A DNA stretch of 24,600 nt from CS1-C013 sp964353745 (GCA_964353745.1 CAYGWD010000015.1:1-24600), one strand, 5' to 3'; shown: positions 7,243-13,278, counted from the first letter of the stretch. The notes: a model not told the origin generated them from the letters alone. A program made the numbers and translations.

Positions 7243-7911
7243 ATGAACGGAAAATTCATATTGCTTGAGGGAACTGATTCTTGCGGCAAAAAAACCCAAG
7301 CGACACTTCTTTCAGAAAAATTAAAGAAAGAGGGTAAGAAAGTCGAGATGATTCATTTTCCAACCTATCAACAAACACCTCTAGGAATTCTTGTTGCAAA
7401 ATATCTTAAGGGGGATTTTGGATCTAAAGAAGAGGTTACACCTGAAATAGGCTCTTTGTTCTATTCTCTGGATAGGTATCAATTTCAGAAAGAACTAAAA
7501 GAAAAATTGAAATCTGGAATAACTGTTATTGCTGACAGATACACAGCCTCGAATATTTTTCAAGCTGCTAAGCTCGAAGGCGATGACAGATTTGAAATAT
7601 GGGAATGGATAAAAGCCATTGACAGCAGGATACCACAACCGGATGCAACAATAGTATTAAATGTTCCTGTTAAAATTTCTAAAGACTTGTTCTCTAAAAG
7701 GGAAAAGAAAAATGAACTGATAGAAGGGGAGAAAGACATACACGAAGCAGATCTGGATTACCAAGAAAAAGTAAGAAAGACATATTTAGAAATAGCCAAA
7801 AGAGAAGGTTGGTTGATAGTAAATTGCTGCAGACAGGATGGAGAGTTCATACCACCTGAAGAAATTCACAATGAAATTTATGAAAAATTAAAAGAAATAA
7901 AAATTCTCTAA
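7243..7911 (+). CDS. tmk: thymidylate (dTMP) kinase
   Basis: This 222-residue P-loop kinase phosphorylates dTMP to dTDP. The N-terminal ILLEGTDSCGKKTQ contains a TMK-type Walker A with an unusual GTDSCGKKT in place of the common GxDGxGKTT. Further on, IADRYTASN is the DRY-type motif of thymidylate kinases, and there is a lid region around FSKREKKNELIEG. A long C-terminal helix ends the protein. Length is normal or slightly long. With thyX and glyA just upstream it completes the path from dUMP to dTDP. Its stop codon abuts the stop codon of the convergent regulator gene with no intervening base. Confidence 0.92.
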   Translation: MNGKFILLEGTDSCGKKTQATLLSEKLKKEGKKVEMIHFPTYQQTPLGILVAKYLKGDFGSKEEVTPEIGSLFYSLDRYQFQKELKEKLKSGITVIADRYTASNIFQAAKLEGDDRFEIWEWIKAIDSRIPQPDATIVLNVPVKISKDLFSKREKKNELIEGEKDIHEADLDYQEKVRKTYLEIAKREGWLIVNCCRQDGEFIPPEEIHNEIYEKLKEIKIL

Positions 7912-8400
7912 TCAAGGCATTGTTGAATTAGTCGAGTTTGTCACATTAGTAATGTTTGCCGTGACAGTTGCAGCTGGGTTTTCTCCTGTTAGTCCTCCAG
8001 TTTGAGTCTCAAGAGCTTTCTGATTTTCAGGAAGCGTAATCATAGACGGCCTTGCTTCTGAGAAACTGGCATAGCTTAGGTTATAATAATAAAAGAAACC
8101 TACGCAAACAACCAAAAGGCATATTCCTAAAATAATAACAAAGTTAGTAGGGATTCTTGGTTTTACCAGAGCTGAACCCTTCTCAGTAAGGTTGTAATAA
8201 ATCCACTTATGACCTGTCTCCTCTCTTCTAATCAAGTCAGCCTCTTCAAGCCTGTTTAGATGTTCTACAATAGTTGATGCAGCAAGATTCAATTCTTTAG
8301 CCAATTCAGAGGGTGTCTTCCTTCTTTTGCCCAAGCTTTTCAAAATGTCTAGCCTTGTGTCAGCTGCCAATGCCTTCAATGTCTTCCTGTCTATTTCCAT
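7912..8400 (-). CDS. membrane-anchored ArsR-type winged-helix regulator
   Basis: This 162-residue protein has three parts. First is an ArsR-like winged helix at about residues 5-75: ALAADTRLDILKSLGKR, then TPSELAKELNLAASTIVEHL, then a wing around HKWIYYNLTEKG. Next is one transmembrane helix (about 85-104, FVIILGICLLVVCVGFFYYY). Last is a roughly 58-residue, sequon-rich tail (ANITNVTNSTNSTMP) that should lie outside the cell. The frame opens at a TTG at 8421, but the ATG at 8398-8400 is preferred because a TTATAAAAC box lies about 27 nt upstream. A DNA-binding domain fused to a membrane anchor suggests a one-component membrane sensor. No effector-binding Cys pair is present, so it is probably not a metal sensor. 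Confidence 0.8.
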   Translation of the reverse strand: MEIDRKTLKALAADTRLDILKSLGKRRKTPSELAKELNLAASTIVEHLNRLEEADLIRREETGHKWIYYNLTEKGSALVKPRIPTNFVIILGICLLVVCVGFFYYYNLSYASFSEARPSMITLPENQKALETQTGGLTGENPAATVTANITNVTNSTNSTMP

Positions 8401-8421
8401 ATTAAAGAATTCATTTATCAA

Positions 8422-8430
8422 GTTTTATAA
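8422..8430 (-). promoter_or_regulatory. TATA box of the membrane-anchored regulator
   Basis: Read on the minus strand, TTATAAAAC is centred about 26 nt before ATG 8400 and decides the start. It lies in the short gap after the scpB stop, so the regulator has its own promoter. Confidence 0.55.
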
Positions 8431-8443
8431 GTTTTCAATATTG

Positions 8444-8992
8444 CTAGGTTTCCACCGAACTATATTCTCCCTCGTTTGTTGAAACTTTTTCTTCTTTTTC
8501 CATGTCTTCAAAGAATTTCTTTGCATCCTCTGGATTTTCCAAGCCGAAATAATTGGCAAACTCCTTGGTAGCGACCAGAGCTTTTGTTCTGGAGTGCTTT
8601 ACAGTATTTATCAGACCTCTCTCTTCCAACCTCTTTACATACTCATAGGTTCTATTGCCGATGACCTTGACTATCTCTGATTGCGTGATGGGTTGTTTGT
8701 ATGCGACCAAGGCTAGAACCCTAAGCAAGCCCTTGCCCAAGTCCCTATATGGCGTTAAATTACTAACAGTAGAAACCAGTTCCGGCTTTACCCTTATCTG
8801 GTATCCAATAGAAGTTTCCAAGATGTGTATGCCGTGTTCATCCTTTTGAAACTCTGTTCTGAATCCTTCTATCACTTCTTTGATTCTTTCAGGGTCTCTC
8901 TTAAAAATCTTTGACAGCCTTTCTATTGATATGGGTTGATTGGTCATAAACAAGGCAGCTTCTATGGATGCTTTTAACTTTTCGTCTTTCAT
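8444..8992 (-). CDS. scpB: segregation and condensation protein ScpB
   Basis: This 182-residue protein has the tandem winged-helix architecture of ScpB. The N-terminal KASIEAALFMTNQPISIERL segment matches the family's IEAALFASGEPL-like opening. The second winged helix contains LLRVLALVAYKQPITQSEI and GNRTYEYVKRLEERGLI, strongly conserved in ScpB. ScpB dimers bind the kleisin ScpA in the SMC-ScpAB complex. The C-terminal about 30 residues are acidic and probably disordered. It is last in an operon after a Nudix-like and a DUF5680 gene, with a 4-nt gap and a GTGATTG motif directly before its ATG acting as ribosome binding site. Its partners scpA and smc lie elsewhere in the window. Confidence 0.93.
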   Translation of the reverse strand: MKDEKLKASIEAALFMTNQPISIERLSKIFKRDPERIKEVIEGFRTEFQKDEHGIHILETSIGYQIRVKPELVSTVSNLTPYRDLGKGLLRVLALVAYKQPITQSEIVKVIGNRTYEYVKRLEERGLINTVKHSRTKALVATKEFANYFGLENPEDAKKFFEDMEKEEKVSTNEGEYSSVET

Positions 8993-8996
8993 TCAA

Positions 8997-9476
8997 TCAC
9001 TTTTTATGAACAATTAATCCTCCAATATAATCTTGGCTGAAGACTTCTTTTCCTTTTAACACAATCTTCTCATGCCCTCTGAAATTAGTTATATCGCCTT
9101 CAACTTCATTTATGTATTCAAAATCTCCTTCCTTGAATTTTTCCGGTCCTCTGAATGGCATATCTTCTGCAACTCTAGAGAGTACTTTCTTAAGGAATTC
9201 AAAGATTTTAGTAGCGAATTCTGTATCACTAAAATATTCTGGTTTCATGCCACCGCTGTAAGCCATAGACCATATTGGAACACCGTTCAACCTGATGACT
9301 TCTTGACCAGGAGCAGAGAAGAATCCAGTATAGCTGTCTCTGTAATTATAATAACCTTCAGAATACTCTAGTTCCTTGAACCCTGCTCTCTCAGGTGTTA
9401 CTTCTCTTCCCTCGCCTGCATAGGTTTGTCTTTTAGCCTTTACCAAGAATTTAGCTAGTTCTTTCAGATCTATCAT
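8997..9476 (-). CDS. DUF5680 domain protein
   Basis: This 159-residue soluble protein begins ELAKFLVKAKRQTYAGEG and continues with ELEYSEGYYNYRDSYTGFFS, GQEVIRLNGVPIWSMAYSGG and a C-terminal FRGHEKIVLKGKEVFSQDYI. That order of features matches the DUF5680 family, which has no known biochemical role. There is no membrane segment or metal motif. It sits between two minus-strand genes with 4-nt gaps, each junction reading TGATTGAATG, so stop, ribosome binding site and start are fused. Co-transcription with scpB is firm; a functional link to chromosome segregation is not shown. Confidence 0.8.
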   Translation of the reverse strand: MIDLKELAKFLVKAKRQTYAGEGREVTPERAGFKELEYSEGYYNYRDSYTGFFSAPGQEVIRLNGVPIWSMAYSGGMKPEYFSDTEFATKIFEFLKKVLSRVAEDMPFRGPEKFKEGDFEYINEVEGDITNFRGHEKIVLKGKEVFSQDYIGGLIVHKK

Positions 9477-9480
9477 TCAA

Positions 9481-9912
9481 TCACAGTTTTTTCAATATCT
9501 TCATTATTTCGGGATGAATAGATGTTGTAAAATATTTTTTAACTTCCATTGGTTTTATCCATTTAATTTCTACAAACTTTTCTCCTGCCTTTTCTCTACC
9601 TATATTTTTAGCTTCAGTTAGATAATAAAGTGATAAGAATTTTCTATTTTCTGGATAGATTTTAGCAAAAACAAGCTTCTTTACCTTTATATCAAGATTA
9701 GTTTTCTTTTTAACTTCTGATTTGAGATAATATTCCAAATCTTTTCCATAAGCAGGTCTACCTCCAGGAAAACTCCAGCTGAGTTTTTTAATATAAGAAT
9801 CCTTTTCTCTTCTACCAATTAATATCATTTTAGTTTTAGTATTATAGATTATAGCTAAAGCATTAACTAAGAATACTCCTCTGTCAAATTCATTCCAATT
9901 AAATTTTTTCAT
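9481..9912 (-). CDS. Nudix-fold protein with degenerate catalytic box
   Basis: This 143-residue protein has the Nudix fold pattern: N-terminal NALAIIYNTKTKMILIGRRE, then LSWSFPGGRPAYGKDLEYYL, then a KWIKPMEVKKYF end segment. At the Nudix box, however, the normal RExxEE becomes S65-E66-V67-K68-K69-K70, so two of the three metal-binding glutamates are lysines. It is either a catalytically dead member used for binding or protein contact, or it has a shifted active site. It is the promoter-proximal gene of the operon leading to the DUF5680 gene and scpB. A GTGATTGA ribosome-binding motif directly precedes the ATG. Confidence 0.75.
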   Translation of the reverse strand: MKKFNWNEFDRGVFLVNALAIIYNTKTKMILIGRREKDSYIKKLSWSFPGGRPAYGKDLEYYLKSEVKKKTNLDIKVKKLVFAKIYPENRKFLSLYYLTEAKNIGREKAGEKFVEIKWIKPMEVKKYFTTSIHPEIMKILKKL

Positions 9913-9983
9913 TCAATCACTTAACCATTAGCTCTAAATAATAGTTAACAAGAAGATTTATTTATAATTTTGATTTCTTTAGA

Positions 9984-10004
9984 AACCCTTAAATCTTGAT
10001 TTTT
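9984..10004 (+). repeat. interspersed repeat copy (AACCC then TTAAATCTTGATTTTT)
   Basis: This 21-nt copy differs from the copy at 11863 only at one position (TTAAATCTTG versus TTAAATCCTG). It lies in the 147-bp gap between two minus-strand genes, about 70 nt upstream of the Nudix-like gene. Both flanking genes point the other way, so it is not a simple terminator. An AT-rich stretch TAATTTTATAAATAAA-like sits between it and the gene on the minus strand. Confidence 0.6.
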
Positions 10005-10059
10005 GCATATAGTTTAATAGCCAGAAATTCTAAATTCTTAGATTGAAAACTCATCTAAG

Positions 10060-10296
10060 CTATCTACGACTTTTATAAAAAGGTTTAAAATTTATTAAAA
10101 TCTCATCTCCACCAAATTCTTTTCTTACTTCGTCAATGAACTTTCTAGCACTCTGATCATTTACAAATCTCACTAAATCTTTATTTAATGAAATATGTGT
10201 AATCTTTCCTTCTCCTATAAATTTTTTTGCTATCTTTTCAACATATTTCATTGCGTCTCGTTTTTCTTTTTCAACGTATCTTATCTCCACACTCAT
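10060..10296 (-). CDS. small hypothetical protein (78 aa)
   Basis: I do not recognise this 78-residue soluble protein. It is charged (18 Lys/Arg in the first two thirds), with predicted beta-alpha alternation: VEIRYVEKEKRDAMKYVEKI, KITHISLNKDLVRFV, SARKFIDEVRKEFG, DEILINFKPFYKSRR. The pattern resembles small RNA-binding or ribosome-associated alpha/beta proteins, but no motif is decisive. A CTTAAAG box about 26 nt before the ATG supports the start and a leaderless transcript. Confidence 0.6.
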   Translation of the reverse strand: MSVEIRYVEKEKRDAMKYVEKIAKKFIGEGKITHISLNKDLVRFVNDQSARKFIDEVRKEFGGDEILINFKPFYKSRR

Positions 10297-10397
10297 AATA
10301 AAAACTAGGAAACTAATCTTTAAGTGCTTAATGAGATTTACATGATTTTGTTGGGCCTAGAGAGTTATAGTAAAATGTGTTAATCCCTTAACCATTA

Positions 10398-10405
10398 TTT
10401 ATATT
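10398..10405 (+). promoter_or_regulatory. TATA box of the 56-aa zinc-ribbon gene
   Basis: TTTATATT is centred about 26 nt before the ATG at 10428, predicting a leaderless mRNA. Confidence 0.55.
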
Positions 10406-10427
10406 CTGATTATTCTATATTGATAGC

Positions 10428-10598
10428 ATGGCTAGAGAATCAAGACAAATAGTCCAATGCCCTGATTGCGGCAACAAGGACAACTGGAAGATAGAAGTGG
10501 AAAGCAAAGGAAAGAGGAAAATAATAACCATAACTTGTAAATGCGGGTATGGCAAGCAGTTTTCAGGTTATGGCGAAAGCGTTGCCAGCAAGGATTGA
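10428..10598 (+). CDS. small zinc-ribbon protein (56 aa)
   Basis: A 56-residue protein starting MARESRQIVQCPDCGNKDNW and continuing through a Lys-rich hairpin to TITCKCGYGKQFSGYG. The four cysteines (C-P-D-C and C-K-C-G) can form a zinc ribbon with knuckles about 25 residues apart. Such minimal ribbons occur in archaeal transcription or ribosome-associated factors. No specific family is recognised. It has its own leaderless promoter and is followed by two more short plus-strand genes (10678 and 10800), a possible cluster. Confidence 0.75.
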   Translation: MARESRQIVQCPDCGNKDNWKIEVESKGKRKIITITCKCGYGKQFSGYGESVASKD

Positions 10599-10677
10599 AT
10601 GCAATATGATGGCATAAGAATATTATTTTGATTTCTCCTTGGAAAACACTTTTAAGCTGGAGACTCTAAATTGTATA

Positions 10678-10758
10678 ATGGGAAAAATGCGTGGCGGGCC
10701 GAGGAAAGCCCAGTTAAAATATTCAAGGAAAAAGAAGAAGGACAAAGCAAAGTACTGA
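10678..10758 (+). CDS. putative 26-aa highly basic protein
   Basis: The frame encodes MGKMRGGPRKAQLKYSRKKK followed by KDKAKY. Eleven of 26 residues are Lys or Arg, with two Gly and one Pro near the N-terminus. A CTTTTAAG box at 10649-10656 is centred about 26 nt before the ATG, which makes a leaderless gene likely. The composition suggests RNA binding, as with tiny ribosomal proteins, but it does not look like eL41 and no family is recognised. It could also be a chance frame. Confidence 0.45.
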   Translation: MGKMRGGPRKAQLKYSRKKKKDKAKY

Positions 10759-10799
10759 ACCTGAATATTGACAGGCAGAAATAAGAAGGGATCTTTCAG

Positions 10800-11021
10800 A
10801 TGCCATCTAAATACGAGATTGAAACCAAGGAAATAGACTTTCTAGTCAATATAACAACTCAAATTTTAATCTTGTTTGTGTTTATACTGTTCATCTTCTC
10901 GATAATCTTTCCGCAGCAAAACATGCTAGTGTTGACCCTAATATTCGTGATAGTTGTCGGAGTTTTCATGTTCAACACAAAGAACAAGATAAAGCAATGG
11001 AAGAAGAAATGGTATAAATAA
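10800..11021 (+). CDS. small two-helix membrane protein (73 aa)
   Basis: The 73-residue product has two strongly hydrophobic helices (about residues 16-39 and 42-58) separated by a short PQQN turn, and a basic C-terminus (NTKNKIKQWKKKWYK) that should stay in the cytoplasm. The N-terminal 13 residues are charged. No family is recognised. It follows the 26-aa basic ORF by 41 nt; the GAAGGGATC shortly before its ATG may be a weak ribosome binding site. Confidence 0.65.
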   Translation: MPSKYEIETKEIDFLVNITTQILILFVFILFIFSIIFPQQNMLVLTLIFVIVVGVFMFNTKNKIKQWKKKWYK

Positions 11022-11054
11022 AACACGTTTTTCTACTTCCCACGAGTAATGAAA

Positions 11055-11081
11055 TTTTTAAATACAGTAAGTTTTTAAATA
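11055..11081 (+). promoter_or_regulatory. two tandem TTTTTAAATA boxes
   Basis: TTTTTAAATA occurs at 11055-11064 and again at 11072-11081. No start codon lies at leaderless distance from either. The second would place transcription start near 11103, just before the hairpin at 11112-11150, so these may drive a non-coding RNA or a long leader. Confidence 0.4.
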
Positions 11082-11111
11082 GGTTTCTACACATATAATA
11101 TTTATTAAGTC

Positions 11112-11150
11112 CCCAGTATAGCCCATAGATATTCTGTGGGAAATGCTGGG
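11112..11150 (+). ncRNA. strong imperfect hairpin, candidate structured RNA
   Basis: CCCAGTAT (11112-11119) pairs with ATGCTGGG (11143-11150) over 8 bp. Inside it CCCATAG (11122-11128) pairs with CTGTGGG (11134-11140) over 7 bp around an ATATT loop. The two stems are joined by a symmetric AG/AA internal loop. It stands out as GC-rich in an AT-rich gap and is followed by CTTTTCTTTTTATATTTT. It could be a small RNA, a terminator, a leader element of the NYN gene, or a transposon end hairpin. Confidence 0.45.
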
Positions 11151-11163
11151 CTTCTACTTTTCT

Positions 11164-11172
11164 TTTTATATT
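11164..11172 (+). promoter_or_regulatory. TATA box of the NYN gene
   Basis: TTTTATATT is centred about 26 nt before the ATG at 11194 and decides the start. It follows the hairpin directly. Confidence 0.5.
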
Positions 11173-11193
11173 TTGATTACTTATTATAGCAAT

Positions 11194-11871
11194 ATGTCCA
11201 GTGATAGAGCTTATGTGTTTTACGATGGAAATAATTTTTATCATAACCTGAAAAAAACTCTAAAAGATCCGCACGTCAATCCATTGCTATTCTCTGTAAA
11301 ACCAAAAGATATAGACCTTTACAAATTAAGTGAGGAGATATGTAATCATTTTAAAGTTAAGCATACCAAAAGTCTTTACTATAATTCAATTCCAAGCATT
11401 TTCGATAATCCAAAAGGGTACACATCTCATAAAGATTATTTAACATGGGTTGAATCTTTACCTAAATTTGAGGTAAGAACTAGAACATTACAAAGAAAAT
11501 CTACAGTAGAACTATTAGAAGAAAGAATGAATATATTAAAAGGGCTGAATCTTTGTAGTTCTTGCAAACCTATAGTAGAAAATAACTGTAATTCTTGCAT
11601 AGGACCTATGAATAGGAAAGAAAAAGGTATAGATGTTATGATAGCAATATCTATGATCTTTCACACTTTCAAAAGGAATTGTGATTACTGTATATTGATT
11701 TCGGGAGATTCTGATTTTGTCCCAGCTTTAGATTTAGTTAAACTAGTTGGAGGTAAGGTATTTAGTGCTTCTTTCTATATTGGATATTCATCAGAATTAA
11801 GAGGTAAGTTTAAACCAATTTTAGTTATAGGAGATAATTCGTTAATTAAATGCATCAAAAATAACCCTTAA
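11194..11871 (+). CDS. NYN-domain (PIN-like) putative ribonuclease with Cys cluster
   Basis: This 225-residue protein belongs to the NYN/LabA (DUF88-like) branch of PIN-fold nucleases. It opens with AYVFYDGNNFYHNL (the D and N of strand 1). The KGIDVMIAISM segment gives the middle acidic residue, and ILISGDSDFVPALDLVKLVG is the signature SGDSDF motif with two more aspartates. Between them, at about residues 125-145, lies a LCSSCKPIVENNCNSC insert, a likely zinc site. The ATG at 11194 is preferred over an upstream in-frame ATG at 11143, which lies in the hairpin: a TTTTATATT box is about 26 nt upstream of 11194. The likely substrate is RNA. The last codons run into an interspersed repeat copy. 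Confidence 0.82.
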   Translation: MSSDRAYVFYDGNNFYHNLKKTLKDPHVNPLLFSVKPKDIDLYKLSEEICNHFKVKHTKSLYYNSIPSIFDNPKGYTSHKDYLTWVESLPKFEVRTRTLQRKSTVELLEERMNILKGLNLCSSCKPIVENNCNSCIGPMNRKEKGIDVMIAISMIFHTFKRNCDYCILISGDSDFVPALDLVKLVGGKVFSASFYIGYSSELRGKFKPILVIGDNSLIKCIKNNP

Positions 11872-11883
11872 ATCCTGATTTTT
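11863..11883 (+). repeat. interspersed repeat copy containing the NYN stop codon
   Basis: AACCC followed by TTAAATCCTGATTTTT. The TAA of the NYN gene (11869-11871) is inside the repeat, so the protein's last codons are repeat-derived. The 16-nt core is identical to the copy at 13235. Confidence 0.65.
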
Positions 11884-11928
11884 CTATAAAACCTTCTAAT
11901 CATTTCTTATTAAAAAATAAATGAAGAA

Positions 11929-12150
11929 TTAGAATCTTCTTCTTTGTGGTCCATGCTTTTGATAACAATCTCTACAATAGACAGGTCTACCTTCCGTTGG
12001 TTTAAAAGGAACTTCACATTCCTTTCCACAATCGGCACAAACTGCTTTGTGCACTTCTCTTTTGAAGATATCTACTTTTTTCTCTTCTGAAACTTTAGAT
12101 TCTTCAATATCTTCTTCTGTTTTTTCTTCAGTAACTTCTTCTTCAGTCAT
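11929..12150 (-). CDS. CxxC-x17-CxxC zinc-binding protein
   Basis: This 73-residue protein has a Glu-rich, probably disordered N-terminal half (MTEEEVTEEKTEEDIEESK). A compact zinc domain follows: VCADCGKECEVPFKPTEGR then PVYCRDC. The two CxxC pairs are exactly 17 residues apart, which fits the CxxC-x17-CxxC domain common in environmental bacteria and archaea, usually as a short accessory domain of unknown role. The tail is Arg-rich (PQRRRF), suggesting nucleic-acid or ribosome contact. The ATG at 12150 is chosen because a GGTGA ribosome-binding motif lies 7 nt upstream; in-frame TTG/GTG codons at 12162/12159 are less likely. Confidence 0.75.
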   Translation of the reverse strand: MTEEEVTEEKTEEDIEESKVSEEKKVDIFKREVHKAVCADCGKECEVPFKPTEGRPVYCRDCYQKHGPQRRRF

Positions 12151-12202
12151 TTTTTTCACCAAACATTCTTTTATTTCTTTCCTTTTTCTTTTTTCCAGTC
12201 AT
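12143..12202 (-). CDS. putative 19-aa Lys-rich leader peptide
   Basis: A tiny frame, MTGKKKKERNKRMFGEKND, starts at 12202 and ends by overlapping the ATG of the zinc protein (ATGACTGA junction). Eight of 19 residues are Lys or Arg. Its tight overlap would couple translation. TATA-like boxes lie upstream (CTTATATATTG near 12240). It may be a leader peptide or merely part of the 5' UTR. Confidence 0.25.
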   Translation of the reverse strand: MTGKKKKERNKRMFGEKND

Positions 12203-12275
12203 TCTTTTGCCTTATTTTATAATGTAATGAAGTTCAGCAATATATAAGATTATGTTTTTTATGGGATTTGGTGGT

Positions 12276-12296
12276 AACCCTTAAATCCTGTTTTTT
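12276..12296 (+). repeat. interspersed repeat copy
   Basis: AACCC followed by TTAAATCCTGTTTTTT, one base different from the 11863 copy. It lies in the divergent region between the zinc protein gene and lemA, 20 nt before another copy. Confidence 0.55.
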
Positions 12297-12315
12297 ACTA
12301 TAAAAAGAAAATGAG

Positions 12316-12336
12316 AAGTTTAAATCCTAGTTTTTT
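12316..12336 (+). repeat. interspersed repeat, divergent copy
   Basis: AAGTTTAAATCCTAGTTTTT plus one T keeps the TTAAATCCT core and the T-run. TATATATTTTAATAG follows it, which can act as the TATA box of lemA about 30 nt upstream of the ATG. Confidence 0.45.
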
Positions 12337-12368
12337 ATATATTTTAATAGTTATTCAAGTGATAAAAA

Positions 12369-12941
12369 ATGGTTTTAGAATCTATACTTGGATTTGATTT
12401 GACCCTAGCACTAATTATAGGAATTCCAATAATAATAATTATCTTAATAATAAGATTCATTTATAGAACTTATAATGAACTCACCTATTTTCAAGTAAAG
12501 GTAGAAAAAATTGCTAGTAATTTGGAAGCAGTTCTAAAAAAGAAATATGACATGATTCCTGCATTAATAGATATTGTTAAAGGTTACGCAAAGCATGAAA
12601 GCTCTACACTTACGGAAGTTACAAGACTCAGATCTCAATGGGGAGCGAGTAAAACTTTAGATGAAAAAATAAAAACTGCTACTATGTTAGAATCAGCACT
12701 TTCTAGACTTTTAATTGTAAATGAGAAATATCCTAATTTGAAAGCAAATAGAAGTTTTCAGAGCATTATGAAAAGTATTAGTTTTACAGAACGAGAAATA
12801 TTAAATGAGAGAAAATATTATAATGAAGTTGTTAGAAGATATAATGTAAGAGTAAGACTATTCCCAAGAAATACAGTAGCAAAAATGTTTGGTTTCAAAG
12901 AAAAACCTTTCTTTTCTGCTGAAGAGGAAAAACAGGTTTAG
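12369..12941 (+). CDS. LemA family membrane protein
   Basis: This 190-residue protein has one N-terminal transmembrane helix (about residues 10-32, LALIIGIPIIIIILIIRFIY). The LemA cytoplasmic or periplasmic helical domain follows: YNELTYFQVKVEKIASNLEA, KKYDMIPALIDIVKGYAKHE, LSRLLIVNEKYPNLKANRSF and TEREILNERKYYNEVVRRYN match the family's conserved helices. The C-terminal NTVAKMFGFKEKPFF is the typical LemA ending. The biological role of LemA proteins is not established. A 4-nt gap separates it from the next membrane protein, so the two form an operon. Confidence 0.92.
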   Translation: MVLESILGFDLTLALIIGIPIIIIILIIRFIYRTYNELTYFQVKVEKIASNLEAVLKKKYDMIPALIDIVKGYAKHESSTLTEVTRLRSQWGASKTLDEKIKTATMLESALSRLLIVNEKYPNLKANRSFQSIMKSISFTEREILNERKYYNEVVRRYNVRVRLFPRNTVAKMFGFKEKPFFSAEEEKQV

Positions 12942-12945
12942 AATA

Positions 12946-13194
12946 ATGATTAGTATGGAGAAGGAACAAAAAATAAGTAAATTATGGTATTTATCACCTA
13001 TTTCAGCTATTGTTGGATTATTTTTACTTAATACTGGTGCTTCGATAAGCTTTTTCCCATTATGGATTATATGGACTGGTGGAGTTTGGGATTATTTGAA
13101 GAAGAGAGATAGGGAAGTAGCTAGGAATATTGCGATACTTAACATGGTAGCGTGGACGATAGCGTTCTTCATTTTATTAAATGCTTTATTGTAA
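12946..13194 (+). CDS. small membrane protein downstream of LemA (82 aa)
   Basis: This 82-residue protein has two hydrophobic hairpin segments (about 16-44, LSPISAIVGLFLL with FPLWIIWTGG) and a C-terminal one (about 60-82, NIAILNMVAWTIAFFILLNA), separated by a charged DYLKKRDREVARN loop. The first segment may hold two helices, so 2-3 TM in total. The start ATG 12946 is 4 nt after the lemA stop. The frame is open further upstream inside lemA, but an internal start is unlikely. No family is recognised; its coupling with LemA suggests a shared membrane function. Confidence 0.65.
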   Translation: MISMEKEQKISKLWYLSPISAIVGLFLLNTGASISFFPLWIIWTGGVWDYLKKRDREVARNIAILNMVAWTIAFFILLNALL

Positions 13195-13234
13195 TTTATT
13201 ACCATTTGTATTAATTATCATTCTATGAAATTAG

Positions 13235-13251
13235 CTTAAATCCTGATTTTT
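13235..13251 (+). repeat. interspersed repeat copy (CTTAAATCCTGATTTTT)
   Basis: The 17-nt consensus is intact here, followed by ACATAGTCTTAAA. It lies between the convergent ends of the LemA operon and scpA. Located 40 nt after the stop, with a T-run, it could double as a terminator for the plus strand. Confidence 0.6.
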
Positions 13252-13278
13252 ACATAGTCTTAAATTCTCTTTGATTTC

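Noticed and set aside
11143..11193. N-terminal hydrophobic extension of the NYN protein
   Set aside because: The upstream ATG lies inside the hairpin stem and before the TATA box that fits ATG 11194; the added residues look like translated AT-rich spacer.
9984..13251. CRISPR array built from the 17-21 nt repeats
   Set aside because: Spacing is irregular, from 20 nt to over 1.8 kb, genes lie between the copies and no cas gene is in the window.
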